From contig JBHJOC010000034.1 in NCBI GenBank assembly GCA_050330095.1, positions 8,385 to 72,384 on the forward strand: a stretch of DNA of 64,000 bases, in the 5' to 3' direction. This document shows, piece by piece, positions 44,313 through 54,335 of this stretch. How positions within the stretch are numbered: position 1 is the stretch's first letter; each line of letters opens with the position of its first letter. Under the pieces are notes generated by a model that worked only from the letters and a program-made list of their open reading frames with translations, was not told the DNA's origin and searched no databases. Source of the stretch: JBCBWG01 sp036804185 (GTDB lineage Bacteria > Pseudomonadota > Alphaproteobacteria > Rhizobiales > Hyphomicrobiaceae). Position numbers and translations under genes: made by a program.

Positions 44313-45209
44313 TCAACGTGGCGACAGACAGGGTGCGGTTTCGAGGACCTGCAGCGATTTCAGGTTCCCCCGGATCGCAAATGTCCCGTAGTCGATGAAC
44401 AGGTCGCTCGAAACGCCGTTCTCGTAGAGCACGAACGACAGCTCGTACTCCGGGACCCCGTCCGACGGTTGCTCTTTCTGCTCGAAATAGCTGAGCGCCA
44501 CGGGCCAGGCGCTGAGACCAGCAAGAACGTCTCCACCCTCGACCTCTAAGCGATGGCCTTGTGCGCCGGCTGGTGTCGGCGGACCGATCACGGCGGTCGT
44601 GAGATAAACCTTCTCGCCACTATCGGATCCATCGAACAAGTGTGTGGTGATCGTGCGCTCGCCGGCCTGCGCAGCCTCGATCACGGCCTTGGTATGCTGG
44701 ACCGGAAACAACGCTGCCCGCTCGATCCGAAGGGATTTCGTGCTCGGTTGTTGCAGGCTGAGATCAATGCCTTCCGGATCGGCTGCAGTTGTCCGACGCG
44801 CCGTTCCAGCCGTCCGCTTGGTCACGCGCCGATCCTGGAGTGTCTCGGAGGTGAAGACGAGTTCGCTGGCATTCGCGCGCTCTTCAAAGCCCGCGCGAAT
44901 ATCGCTCAAGGTCGCCTGCCCCTCACCGTTGGTCGATTGCGTCACGAACCGCATGGTTTGCTTGTAGCCACCACACTCGTCCGCAACCAGTTCGAAGGCA
45001 AGCCGGCCCTTGAGCTTTGCAACCCCCGCGGACGCACTCGTGCGCGCAAGCGACACGTCGTAAATGGCGCGGTGGGAGGCAAGGACCGTCGCGTTGGCCA
45101 ATGCCACATCGGTGCGCGTGACCAAGAACCCTGCACTCACCGCACCGGTCGCAGCGAGACCGACGACCGCGGCCAAGCCTCCCGAGATAAAACGATCTCT
45201 GTACGTCAT
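44313..45209 (-). CDS. eipB: EipB-like periplasmic protein (DUF1849)
   Basis: This 298-residue protein has a hydrophobic export segment (about residues 8-38). The mature part matches the DUF1849/EipB family, which supports envelope integrity in Brucella: HRAIYDVSLA, FELVADECGGYKQTMRFV, and the C-terminus QVLETAPC. Cysteines 79 and 294 match the disulfide expected for EipB. ATG 45209 was chosen. A longer frame to 45359 does not look like protein. It would act in the periplasm. Confidence 0.85.
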   Translation of the reverse strand: MTYRDRFISGGLAAVVGLAATGAVSAGFLVTRTDVALANATVLASHRAIYDVSLARTSASAGVAKLKGRLAFELVADECGGYKQTMRFVTQSTNGEGQATLSDIRAGFEERANASELVFTSETLQDRRVTKRTAGTARRTTAADPEGIDLSLQQPSTKSLRIERAALFPVQHTKAVIEAAQAGERTITTHLFDGSDSGEKVYLTTAVIGPPTPAGAQGHRLEVEGGDVLAGLSAWPVALSYFEQKEQPSDGVPEYELSFVLYENGVSSDLFIDYGTFAIRGNLKSLQVLETAPCLSPR

Positions 45210-45493
45210 CTGATGAGGTCTCCAGCGCTCCACCTGCGTGAAGCGCGCTCGGGTTTCGATCTCGCTCTCTGTTCGCAGCGCAACGCCACCAAAACTAAAG
45301 CGCCCGCACCCCATCTTGAATTTGCTCGCCGCCGGCGACCTTGCGACATTGGCACGCACGGGCCTGCCGGCCCCCAGCGCCGCTCAGGCCCAACCGCGGC
45401 GGTTGCCAGCAAGGCTCCCCATAGGCCTGGAGCAGAAATGTCTCGATGAGATCGCGCATCCTATAGTCTCGCACCATAGCAGGAGGCTTCGCA

Positions 45494-46369
45494 ATGGTTG
45501 AACCCGTTCGGCATCTGAGGGACGTGTTCGGCGGCGAGCCCCGTCCCATTGCCCACCGCGGCCTCCATGATGCCGGTGAGGGACGGATCGAGAACACTTG
45601 GCCCGCATTCGCAGAAGCGATCAGGCAAGGTTTCGCGATCGAATGCGACATTCAAGCCAGCGCCGATGGCGTACCTATCGTCCACCACGATTCAACCCTC
45701 GATCGGCTGACAGACGAGCATGGCCCCCTCGTGGCACGAACGGCAGACCAGTTGGCGGCGATCCACTATCGCGCACAAGACGAGCGTCTAATTGCGCTCG
45801 AAGACCTCATCGAACGGATTGACGGCAAAGTGCCCCTGATCGTCGAAATCAAGACGGATTGGGTGCGGCGCGATCCCGTGTTCATCGCCAACACGGCGCT
45901 AGCCTGCCGTCGATCGCGCGGACCAATCGCGGTCAAATCGTTTGATCCTGATGCCATTGCGGAATTTCGCAACGCCGCCCCCGGCGTAATGCGTGGCATC
46001 GTTGCCGGGAACTACGTGGCGGGCAACTGGTGGAGCGCCTGCCTGTCGCCGGAACGCCAAGCCGGCCTGACCCATCTGTTCGATCGGGTTCGGCTGGATC
46101 CTCAGTTCATTTCCTATCACGTCGGAGATCTTCCCTCCTCCGTCGTGCGTTATCTGCGTGAGGTGTGCGGGCTCGCCGTGATGGCCTGGACCGTTCGGAC
46201 GCGAGCCGATTGGGATCGGGCAGCACGGTATGCCGATGCTCCGGTTTTCGAAGGGCTTGCCGTCGATATCGTGCAGGACCTGTGGCGCATATGGCCCAGC
46301 GCCCCAGTCGATGGGCAAGCCGGGACAGGGGTGGGGGCCCATGATCCTGGCTCTGAGAGCGATCCATAA
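45494..46369 (+). CDS. Glycerophosphodiester phosphodiesterase
   Basis: This 291-residue protein has the GDPD motifs PIAHRGLHD, ENTWPAFAEAI, ECDIQASADGVPIVHHDSTLDRLT and LIVEIKT. It cleaves glycerophosphodiesters to sn-glycerol-3-phosphate and an alcohol, or a related lipid headgroup. No signal peptide is seen, so it probably works in the cytoplasm. ATG 45494 has a strong AGGAGG site. The FemAB-like gene follows on the same strand after 90 bases. Confidence 0.92.
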   Translation: MVEPVRHLRDVFGGEPRPIAHRGLHDAGEGRIENTWPAFAEAIRQGFAIECDIQASADGVPIVHHDSTLDRLTDEHGPLVARTADQLAAIHYRAQDERLIALEDLIERIDGKVPLIVEIKTDWVRRDPVFIANTALACRRSRGPIAVKSFDPDAIAEFRNAAPGVMRGIVAGNYVAGNWWSACLSPERQAGLTHLFDRVRLDPQFISYHVGDLPSSVVRYLREVCGLAVMAWTVRTRADWDRAARYADAPVFEGLAVDIVQDLWRIWPSAPVDGQAGTGVGAHDPGSESDP

Positions 46370-46459
46370 CCGCGTCCGAGATTGAGCCACGCGTTGGCCG
46401 CAGCCCGTTTGCCGAGCGATCGCGGGCGGGACCGGGGACAAGAATGAGAGGCTGGAAAG

Positions 46460-47689
46460 TTGACGCGCGAAGACGACCGACACGTTCCGCAGGCCGTTGG
46501 TGGATGTGAGCCAGTGGGCTCTGCCCCACCGTCGGCCACCGTTCGCCTCGTGCGCTCCCTGGCAGACATTGCGCCCGAGGCCTGGGACGCATGCGCTGTA
46601 CCCGATCCGGCGACACGCAATCCGTTCGTACAGCATGCGTTCCTGAAGGCGCTCGAGGAGTCCGGCACGGTCAGCGACCGGACCGGCTGGAGCCCCCATC
46701 ATGTCGCCCTTGAGATCGACGGGCGCCTTGCCGGTTGCGCCCCGGCCTATCTCAAGGCCCATAGCCAGGGCGAATATATCTTTGATTACGGATGGGCTGA
46801 TGCCTACGAGCGCGCAGGCGGAGACTACTATCCTAAGCTGCAAATCGCAGTCCCTTTCACCCCCGTCCCTGGACCTCGATTACTGGTTGCGCCGACAGCC
46901 GGAACGACGCCGGTGCGCCAGACACTTGCGTCGGCGATCGGAGAGGTCGTGCGCCAGAACGGACTTTCATCGGCGCATGTGACATTCACCACCGAGACCG
47001 AATGGCGTGAGCTTGCGGCTGCCGGTTTCCTGCAACGCACCGATCAGCAATTTCATTGGACGAACCAGGGCTACAGTTCGTTCGAGCAGTTCCTGGAAAG
47101 CTTTGCATCCCGCAAGCGCAAGGCGGTTCGCAAGGAACGCGAGACGGCCCGCTCCGCCGGGCTCGATATCGAATGGCTGTTAGGTCGAGACATCACCGAG
47201 GCCCATTGGGACGCATTCTTTGCGTTCTACTTGGATACCGGAAACCGCAAATGGGGCCGGCCTTACCTGAACCGGACATTCTTTTCGCTGCTCCATGAAG
47301 CCATGCCGGAGAGTTGTCTGCTGATCATGGCCCGCAAAGGTCCGGACTACATCGGCGGCGCCCTCAACCTCGTCGGCGGCGATTGCCTCTACGGACGATA
47401 TTGGGGGGCAATCGAGCACTACGCCTGCCTTCATTTCGAGGTCTGCTACTACCAGGCCATCGAATATGCGATCGCAAACGGCCTGTCCCGCGTCGAAGCC
47501 GGCGCCCAAGGAGAGCATAAGCTCGCGCGCGGCTACCTGCCGACGCCCACCTACTCGGCGCACTTCATCGCTGATCCGAGATTCAGAGCCGCTGTCTCGG
47601 ATTTCCTCGCGCGCGAGCGACGGCATGTCGAACGCGCCATCGACGCGCTTACCACCTACGCGCCCTACAAGCGCGGGCCCGAGACCTGA
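46460..47689 (+). CDS. FemAB/GNAT-fold protein (DUF482)
   Basis: This 409-residue protein matches the DUF482/peptidogalycan biosynthesis family, which has FemAB-like acyltransferase folds: NPFVQHAFLKALEESGTVSD near residue 53, SHGQGEYIFDYGW-like, FASRKRKAVRKERETA and QGEHKLARGYLP. The start is TTG 46460; no nearby ATG gives a conserved N-terminus, so it is uncertain. Its role is unknown, perhaps amino-acid transfer in envelope building. It follows the GDPD gene. Confidence 0.82.
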   Translation: MTREDDRHVPQAVGGCEPVGSAPPSATVRLVRSLADIAPEAWDACAVPDPATRNPFVQHAFLKALEESGTVSDRTGWSPHHVALEIDGRLAGCAPAYLKAHSQGEYIFDYGWADAYERAGGDYYPKLQIAVPFTPVPGPRLLVAPTAGTTPVRQTLASAIGEVVRQNGLSSAHVTFTTETEWRELAAAGFLQRTDQQFHWTNQGYSSFEQFLESFASRKRKAVRKERETARSAGLDIEWLLGRDITEAHWDAFFAFYLDTGNRKWGRPYLNRTFFSLLHEAMPESCLLIMARKGPDYIGGALNLVGGDCLYGRYWGAIEHYACLHFEVCYYQAIEYAIANGLSRVEAGAQGEHKLARGYLPTPTYSAHFIADPRFRAAVSDFLARERRHVERAIDALTTYAPYKRGPET

Positions 47690-47803
47690 GCGACACCACA
47701 GCACCATGTCTGAACCGGCTCAAGGCGCCGGTGACATGCCCCATGGCCAACGCTCGTCGACCCGAAAGCCAAGCCTCCGCCGCAGCCCTGCCCGTTCTCG
47801 ATC

Positions 47804-48433
47804 CTAATACATCCCTCGCGCCTTCATCTCGGCGTCCATGGCGAGCGATTGTTCGATCGACAGCCCATCGACGTGGTCTGCGAGCATCTCGGAGTAGCTC
47901 GGCAGGATGCTTCGGTCGATCTGGCGCGCAGGGTCCCAGAGACCCGACCGGTTGAGGGCCTTCGCGCAGTGAAGGAACGCCTCCTCGACCGTGATCAATA
48001 GCCCGATGATCGGTGCACGCCCCTGAACGGCGGATGCGGCCAGCAGATCGGCATCCTCGACAACGCGGGCGCGCCCGTTGATGCGCAGTGTCTCCGCCAT
48101 GCCCGGAACGAACACCAGCATGCCGATACGTGTGTCCGTGAACAGGTTTGCGATATTGTCGAAGCGATTGTTGCCAATGCGATCGGGCAGCAGAACGTGG
48201 GTGTCGTCCAGAACCCGCAGAAATCCGGGGGGATCGCCCCGCGGCGAAACGTCGATCCCGGACGGGCCCACGGTCGAGATCACACAGAACGGCGAGAGCG
48301 CGAGGATCGCTTTGCAGTGCCGATCGAGCCTGGTGAGCACCTTGTCTGATGCGCGCTTCATCATCGCTGGGTGACGCGCCCGCACCGCCTCGATAGTTTC
48401 GACTTCTGACACCCATTCTGGATCGAAAGTCAT
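47804..48433 (-). CDS. Pyridoxamine 5'-phosphate oxidase family flavoprotein
   Basis: This 209-residue protein has the FMN-binding split barrel of the MSMEG_1061-type PPOX subgroup: CVISTVGPSGIDVSPRGDPPGF, DRIGNNRFDNIANLF and IGMLVFVPGMAETLRINGRA. The C-terminal region LHCAKALNRSGLWDPARQ is typical of the subgroup. The substrate is unknown. ATG 48433 has AGGAG upstream. It is divergent from cobQ. Confidence 0.88.
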   Translation of the reverse strand: MTFDPEWVSEVETIEAVRARHPAMMKRASDKVLTRLDRHCKAILALSPFCVISTVGPSGIDVSPRGDPPGFLRVLDDTHVLLPDRIGNNRFDNIANLFTDTRIGMLVFVPGMAETLRINGRARVVEDADLLAASAVQGRAPIIGLLITVEEAFLHCAKALNRSGLWDPARQIDRSILPSYSEMLADHVDGLSIEQSLAMDAEMKARGMY

Positions 48434-48541
48434 GCTTACCCGCTCCTGCCGCCAAAGTGCCGACACCCAAGCTTGCCAGGTTTGGACGCGCCCGCAAGCG
48501 GTGTCATGCCAACAGGGTTGCGCCCGTGTTGGACCACGCGC

Positions 48542-50059
48542 GTGACTAAATCTGCTGGCGAAGCGCGACACCCCGCGGTCATGATCCAGGGCACCGGCTC
48601 GAACGTCGGCAAATCGCTGATCGTTGCTGGTCTCTGTCGCGCGTTTCGGCGGCGGGGTCTCACGGTACGGCCGTTCAAGCCGCAAAACATGTCGAACAAT
48701 GCCGCTGCAACGCCAGACGGTGGCGAGATCGGTCGCGCGCAGGCCCTCCAGGCGCGGGCCGCTGGCACGCCGCCGAGTGTGCACATGAACCCGGTGCTCT
48801 TGAAACCCGAGAGTGAAACGGGGTCACAGGTGATCGTGCAGGGCCACCGGTGGGCAACGCTGAAAGCGCGCGCGTACGGAGCCCGAAAGCATGAGTTGCT
48901 TCCAGCCGTCCTCGACAGTTTCGAGCGCATCGGTGCTGGCGCCGATCTTGTGGTGGTTGAGGGTGCCGGCAGTCCAGCAGAAGTCAATTTGCGCGCGGGC
49001 GATATCGCAAACATGGGCTTTGCCGAGGCAGCCGACGTCCCCGTCATCCTCGTTGGCGACATCGACCGTGGCGGTGTGATTGCGAGCCTCGTTGGGTGCC
49101 ATGCGGTGCTGGAGCCATCCGAGGTCGGGCGCATCAAGGCCTTCCTGATCAACCGGTTCCGCGGCGATCCGACGTTGTTCGACGAAGGGCTCTCGGTCAT
49201 CGAGGCCCGAACGGGCTGGCGCTCGCTCGGTGTTGTTCCCTACTGGCCGCAGGCCGCTCGCCTGCCGGCTGAGGACTCCGTCGATCTCGACACCAGACCG
49301 ACGGCCTTGCACCGCGCGGGAGCCGTCATCCATATCGCCGTCCCGCGCCTTCCGAGGATCGCCAACTTCGACGATCTCGACCCGCTGCGGCTCGAACCGC
49401 GGATCGCCGTGACGATGGTCGAGCCGGGAACCGCCATTCCGGGCCACGTGCACCTTGTGATCTTGCCAGGCTCGAAAGCAACGCGCGCTGACCTCACGCA
49501 CTTGCGCGCCAATGGCTGGGATATCGACATCCTCGCACACGTGCGTCGCGGCGGGCATGTGCTCGGGCTCTGCGGCGGCTATCAGATGCTCGGTCGAACG
49601 ATCAGCGATCCCGAGGGCCAGGAGGGACAGCCTGGCTCCGATCAGGGTCTTGGGCTGCTCGACGTCGAAACCGTGCTGACAGGCGACAAGACGGTGCGCG
49701 TTGTCCATGCAGAGCACCTCGAGACAGGCCTGCCACTCGAGGGGTATGAAATCCACCTCGGCCAGACACGCGGCACGGATTGTAACCGCCCTGTGTTTAC
49801 GCTCGAGGACGGTCGCCCAGATGGTGCCATGTCGACCGACGGTCGCGTTATGGGAACGTATGTGCACGGGATCTTCTCGAACGACACATTCCGCAGGCAT
49901 GTCCTCGCGCGCCTCGATGGCACGAACCGTCGTGGGCCACGGTTCGACTACAATGCGACCATCGAAACAACGCTCGATGGTCTAGCCGACCATCTGGAGC
50001 GTCATGCCGATCTCGACATGATCCTGAAGATCGCCCGGACGCGGTCAAGTCTGACCTGA
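48542..50059 (+). CDS. cobQ: Cobyric acid synthase
   Basis: This protein of about 505 residues amidates adenosylcobyrinic acid a,c-diamide to cobyric acid. The N-terminal GTPase-like part has MIQGTGSNVGKSLIVAGL and KPQNMSNNAA near residue 45. The C-terminal glutamine amidotransferase domain has the nucleophile in GHVLGLCGGYQMLGR and the histidine in YVHGIFSND. GTG 48542 fits the usual N-terminus; ATG 48506 is in frame. The last 15 bases overlap cobD, which is on the opposite strand. Confidence 0.95.
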   Translation: MTKSAGEARHPAVMIQGTGSNVGKSLIVAGLCRAFRRRGLTVRPFKPQNMSNNAAATPDGGEIGRAQALQARAAGTPPSVHMNPVLLKPESETGSQVIVQGHRWATLKARAYGARKHELLPAVLDSFERIGAGADLVVVEGAGSPAEVNLRAGDIANMGFAEAADVPVILVGDIDRGGVIASLVGCHAVLEPSEVGRIKAFLINRFRGDPTLFDEGLSVIEARTGWRSLGVVPYWPQAARLPAEDSVDLDTRPTALHRAGAVIHIAVPRLPRIANFDDLDPLRLEPRIAVTMVEPGTAIPGHVHLVILPGSKATRADLTHLRANGWDIDILAHVRRGGHVLGLCGGYQMLGRTISDPEGQEGQPGSDQGLGLLDVETVLTGDKTVRVVHAEHLETGLPLEGYEIHLGQTRGTDCNRPVFTLEDGRPDGAMSTDGRVMGTYVHGIFSNDTFRRHVLARLDGTNRRGPRFDYNATIETTLDGLADHLERHADLDMILKIARTRSSLT

Positions 50060-51040
50060 GACCCAAACCAGAACGACAGCAGCGATGCCCGCAACGAGCG
50101 TCGCATGGACGACGCAAGCGGCAACGAACACCCGAAGCGCGCGGTCGATATCGGCCGGGGCCGCCGCGCGACGGCCCGCTTCATTGAGCCACGGATCTTC
50201 GACCGCGACGCCAGCGTAGGTGCGGGGCCCAGCCAGTGCCAGCCCAAGCCCGCCAGCCATTGCAGCCTCGGGCCAGCCCGCATTCGGCGATTTGTGTTTT
50301 CGCGCATCGGTGATCATCGCGCGCAGAGCTGGAGCTGGCCTCCCGCCGACGAGGCCGGACGCGACGATGACGAAACATCCGGAAAGCCTCGCCGGCAACA
50401 GGTTGGCGAGATCGTCAAGGCGCGCGGCCCCCCAGCCGAACGCAAAATATCTCGGACTTTTGTGGCCGATCATGCTGTCAGCGGTGTTCAGCGCCTTGTA
50501 GGCGACCATCCCTGGCAGGCCTGCGACCAGATACCAGAATGCGGGCGCGACAACGCCATCGGAGAAGTTCTCGGCCGTGGTCTCGATCGCAGCTCTTGCG
50601 ACGCCCGCTTCGTCGAGGGTTGCAGGATCCCGGCCAACGACCATCGAAACCGCAGCACGTGCTTGCTCAAGACCGCCCGTCGTAAATGCCCGGGCCACCC
50701 GATTGACGTGAACGTAGAGACTATTCTGGGCAAGCAGGACGGCGACGAGCACGACCTCGAGGACGAGACCGAACGGCAACGCACGACAGATTTGGTGGAG
50801 GCCAAGACCGGCGGCGCCGGCCATGCCGAGAAGCGCGACAAGTGCCAGGATGCCCGCGCATCTGCGGGCTGCCTCGCTCCAAGCCGCCCGGTTCAGCGCG
50901 CGTTCGAGCCAACCAATCATGCGGCCAAACAGAACGACCGGATGGGGAAGGCGACGCCAGAGCCAATCCGGATCGCCGACGACCGCATCGAGGGCAAGCG
51001 CCAGCACGAGGATGAGGGCGACTGCGGGATCGAGGATCAT
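50045..51040 (-). CDS. cobD: Adenosylcobinamide-phosphate synthase
   Basis: This 331-residue membrane protein (CbiB/CobD) joins cobyric acid to aminopropanol phosphate. Motifs are VVGDPDWLWRRLPHPVVLFGRMI, AAIETTAENFSDGVVAPAFW, ALNTADSMIGHKSPRYFAFGW and HKSPNAGWPEAAMAG. Several hydrophobic segments span the membrane. Its ATG start (51038-51040) overlaps the stop codon of the btuF-like gene by 4 bases, so the two are translated together. Confidence 0.95.
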   Translation of the reverse strand: MILDPAVALILVLALALDAVVGDPDWLWRRLPHPVVLFGRMIGWLERALNRAAWSEAARRCAGILALVALLGMAGAAGLGLHQICRALPFGLVLEVVLVAVLLAQNSLYVHVNRVARAFTTGGLEQARAAVSMVVGRDPATLDEAGVARAAIETTAENFSDGVVAPAFWYLVAGLPGMVAYKALNTADSMIGHKSPRYFAFGWGAARLDDLANLLPARLSGCFVIVASGLVGGRPAPALRAMITDARKHKSPNAGWPEAAMAGGLGLALAGPRTYAGVAVEDPWLNEAGRRAAAPADIDRALRVFVAACVVHATLVAGIAAVVLVWVSGQT

Positions 51041-51918
51041 CGGCGGGACGCAGTTCCGGCGATCTCAGCAAGCCGCTGCGCCACCAAGCCCAACGCTGCA
51101 GCAACCTGCGGCCCCCCACACGTGACAGTGTTGCTCGGGATTGCGATCCAGCGATCACGGGGCACAACGCCAGCAAGGGCCGGGTGGGCGAGCAGCGCCT
51201 GACCTTGGTCGAGAATGGGGCCAAATCCGGGCAGGCGTGTCGCCTCGGGGTCGCTCGAGAACAGCAAGATCGCGTCCGGTGCGAGTTTCAGGATCGTCTC
51301 CAGGTCGGTGCGCACGACGCGCCCACCAAAGGCAACCTCGGCGCCCGCGTTGCGCGCCCCGACGGAACGCAGGAGGTCGTCGATCAAGGTCCCGGCGCCT
51401 GACACAAAACCGCGGCGCTGCAACTGAAGAACGCGCACACCAGCTGCGATCGGGCGTACGCGAGCGATCTGGCGATCGAGCGCTTCGACGGCTGCGCGCC
51501 CGCGCTCCGGCTGGCCGAAAATATCGGCTGCATTCAGGATCGTGGCACGCGTCTCTGCGAGTGTGGCAGGTGTCGAGAAAAGTTCGACCCGTAAACCGAG
51601 GTAGGCCAGCCGCTGGCGTGTCTCGCGTCGGGTAAAGCGCCCGGCGACGACGAGATCGGGCTCCAGTTTCAAGACCTCTTCCGCCTGCCCCCTGATGCGC
51701 AACACCCCTTCTGCGCGATCCGAAAAGTACGACATCGAGGGATCGTCCACGTGATGGGTGAGAGCTTGGATCTGGGCTCGGTCGGCCAAGGCGAGCAGCA
51801 GCTGGTCCGTGCAAGCATTGATCGACACGATCCGTTGTGGCGCTGCTGCGACAGGCGCAGCCATCGCCGCGCAGGTCGCAAGCATCGCCCAAACGGCAAC
51901 GGCGAGACGCGTTCGCAT
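51037..51918 (-). CDS. btuF: Periplasmic corrinoid-binding ABC protein (BtuF-like)
   Basis: This 293-residue protein has a signal peptide (about residues 1-24). The mature part matches ABC substrate-binding proteins of the BtuF/FhuD group: PQRIVSINACTDQLLLALADR, VRVELFSTPATLAETR, GAGTLIDDLLRSVGARN and DRWIAIPSNTVTCGGP. It would bind corrinoids and hand them to BtuC. ATG 51918 was chosen. It forms a coupled pair with cobD and is divergent from btuB. Confidence 0.85.
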   Translation of the reverse strand: MRTRLAVAVWAMLATCAAMAAPVAAAPQRIVSINACTDQLLLALADRAQIQALTHHVDDPSMSYFSDRAEGVLRIRGQAEEVLKLEPDLVVAGRFTRRETRQRLAYLGLRVELFSTPATLAETRATILNAADIFGQPERGRAAVEALDRQIARVRPIAAGVRVLQLQRRGFVSGAGTLIDDLLRSVGARNAGAEVAFGGRVVRTDLETILKLAPDAILLFSSDPEATRLPGFGPILDQGQALLAHPALAGVVPRDRWIAIPSNTVTCGGPQVAAALGLVAQRLAEIAGTASRR

Positions 51919-52117
51919 CGCTATGCGCCTCACGGAACCCGCATGCCGGTGGCGCAGACGCGTCTCAGCCGACAGCCGAACAGCATCATGGCTCGATCTG
52001 TCCATTGTGGTTTGCCCTCCGCGCTGCTAGCCGCTGTCCGGCCGTGACACATCCCGTGGCGGCGCCGGCCCCGCAATCGCGGCGCTGGAAAACCGATCTT
52101 GACGAGGTTTTTTCGGA

Positions 52118-54292
52118 ATGCGTCATGCGTCTCGTCCGGCGATCCGGACGCTTGTGTCTATCGCCTGCACTCTCGGCATCGCAAGCGCTGCATCGGCACA
52201 GCAAGCGCCAGATGCGGCAAGCAGCGCCCAAGCCCCGAACCAGTCTCAGGCCCTTCCGCTTCAACTTCCAGAGGTCGTCGTCGAGGCGCCGAAACCACCG
52301 CCGATTGCGCGGCCTACCGCGACAGATCCAGGACCTGCCGCCCAGGCCCGCGCGCCATCTCAGTCTCAACCAAGCAGACAAGCGCCGCGCCAGAGCGGAC
52401 AGGTACCACCGCAACAGCAAACCGGGCCTGTTGAGGAGGCGGCCGGCTCCGATGGCCTTGCAGAGGCTCCTATCGTGGTATCGGCCGACCGAGGCGTGTC
52501 CGCAATCGGGGCGACCGCAAGTGCGATTACGGTTGTTGGGCCGGCCGAGATCGAACGGGCGCGGGGGACTGGCGCATCCGTCGAGGAGGTACTGCGCGGC
52601 GTCCCCGGCCTCGCGATCCGGCGATCCGGCGGCATTGGCGGTGGCACCGATATTTCGATCCGCGGTGCCGACAGTGACCAGACGCTTGTCATGATCGATG
52701 GCATTCCGGTGAACGATAGCGCGAGCGCTCAAGGCGGCTTCGATTTCAGCGTGTTGTCGCTCGCAAACGTTGCGCGCGTGGAAGTACTGCGCGGTCCGCA
52801 GTCGGGTCTCTACGGCGGCGATGCGATCGGCGGTGTGATCAACATCATCACGCGCCAGGGATCAGGCCCGCCGCGTGGGTTTGCAGAGATCGAGGGCGGA
52901 TCGTTTGGGACATTCGGGCAGCGCGGGGGTGTCAGCGGCTCGAGCGGTCGGCTGAGCTACGCGATCGGACTCAGCAACTTCTATTCCAGCGGCTTCTCGC
53001 GCCGCAGCGACGACAATGAAGCCGATTCAACCAGAAAGCAGGCGATTTCAGCGCACCTCGGCTATCAGATCTCGGACACCCTGAAGCTTGGTGCCCGGTT
53101 TGGATACTATGGTCTCGAGGCCGAGATCGACCAGCTCTCTACATCACGATCCGACGCCGGCAACACCTTCGACCGGCAGTTCCTGGAAGGTGCGCTCTCG
53201 GCCACGCTGACGTCTTTCGGCGGTGCCCTCGAGACGCGCGCGGTCCTGTTTGCCAACCAGACCACCCGCGATGTGCGCGAGTGCCGCAACCTTGCCTGTT
53301 CGAGCCGGCAAACGACAGAGTTCGCAGGCGAGCGCTACGGCGCGGAGATCACATCGACGGTCAAGGTGCGTGATGGCCTGGATCGCCTGACTTTGGGCGG
53401 CCGCATACTCAATGAGTCCGGCGCGCAGCAAAACCAGTTGACCGGCGGGGCCCTCAACCGGCCGTACGACATCTCTGAGACCCATCGCGCAATCTACGCC
53501 GGCTACGGCTTCAGTCCGTTCGAACGCCTTTCGTTGTCGTTCGCAGGTCGGCTCGACGACTTCGGCTCAGGCGATTTCGAGGGCACGTACCGGCTGTCTG
53601 CAGCATTTTCCGTGCCTGAAACCGGGAGCAAGCTGCGCGCAAGTTTCGGCACCGGCATCAAGGCGCCGACCATCTTCCAGCGCTTCGACGCGACCTTCGG
53701 CAACGCAGGTCTCGAAACTGAACGCAGCCGCGGCTTCGACATCGGCCTCGATCAATCCCTGCTGGCTGGCCGCGCAGAGCTGTCGATCACGTACTTCGAC
53801 AACAAAATCGACAACCTCATCATTTTCGTCGGCAGCACTCTGACGGGAACTTATGAGAATGTTGACGCGGCCGAGACGAAAGGCGTCGAAGTTGCGGGCG
53901 AATGGCGGATGACCGACTGGGCGCGGTTCCGGGCCGCCTATACCTACCTCGATGCAATCGACGCAACCACCGGGGCCCGACTGCGCCAGCGCCCCGAACA
54001 CGAGGGAAAGGTCACGCTTGCCTTCCAACCGGTTCCGGCCGCCTATCTCGCTGCAACGGCGGTCTTCCAAAGCGATCATTTCAACCTGGCGTTCCTGCCA
54101 TCAAACCCGGGTCGCGACCGCCAGCAGGTCGAAGGATTCGTACGCTTCGATCTCGATGCCTCCTATGACCTCAGCGATGAGGCGACTGTGTTCGTGAGAG
54201 CAGAGAATGTCACAGATGAGGTCTACGAGGTGAACCGCGGCTTCAATACCCCACGGCGTTCGGCTTACGGTGGCGTAAGGGTGCGTTTTTAG
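52118..54292 (+). CDS. btuB: TonB-dependent receptor, BtuB-like
   Basis: This 724-residue outer-membrane protein has a signal peptide (about residues 1-27). A low-complexity Pro/Gln/Ala stretch of about 90 residues follows, then the plug domain (VVVSADRG-like start IVVSADRGVSAIG, VEEVLRGVPGLAIRRSGG, RGADSDQTLVMIDGIPVND, VEVLRGPQSGLYGGDAIGGVINIITR). The beta barrel ends with the terminal aromatic residue F (GGVRVRF). It would take up corrinoids with TonB energy. It is divergent from btuF and precedes btuC. Confidence 0.93.
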   Translation: MRHASRPAIRTLVSIACTLGIASAASAQQAPDAASSAQAPNQSQALPLQLPEVVVEAPKPPPIARPTATDPGPAAQARAPSQSQPSRQAPRQSGQVPPQQQTGPVEEAAGSDGLAEAPIVVSADRGVSAIGATASAITVVGPAEIERARGTGASVEEVLRGVPGLAIRRSGGIGGGTDISIRGADSDQTLVMIDGIPVNDSASAQGGFDFSVLSLANVARVEVLRGPQSGLYGGDAIGGVINIITRQGSGPPRGFAEIEGGSFGTFGQRGGVSGSSGRLSYAIGLSNFYSSGFSRRSDDNEADSTRKQAISAHLGYQISDTLKLGARFGYYGLEAEIDQLSTSRSDAGNTFDRQFLEGALSATLTSFGGALETRAVLFANQTTRDVRECRNLACSSRQTTEFAGERYGAEITSTVKVRDGLDRLTLGGRILNESGAQQNQLTGGALNRPYDISETHRAIYAGYGFSPFERLSLSFAGRLDDFGSGDFEGTYRLSAAFSVPETGSKLRASFGTGIKAPTIFQRFDATFGNAGLETERSRGFDIGLDQSLLAGRAELSITYFDNKIDNLIIFVGSTLTGTYENVDAAETKGVEVAGEWRMTDWARFRAAYTYLDAIDATTGARLRQRPEHEGKVTLAFQPVPAAYLAATAVFQSDHFNLAFLPSNPGRDRQQVEGFVRFDLDASYDLSDEATVFVRAENVTDEVYEVNRGFNTPRRSAYGGVRVRF

Positions 54293-54335
54293 GGTCCGCA
54301 CGTAACGTCCAAAAGGGCTGCCGGGGTCGCGAGTG

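Noticed and set aside
51919..52117. Cobalamin riboswitch upstream of btuB or btuF
   Set aside because: Only CCCCGCAA is found; the expected GGTG and the other conserved segments are missing on both strands. Needs a covariance model search to be certain.
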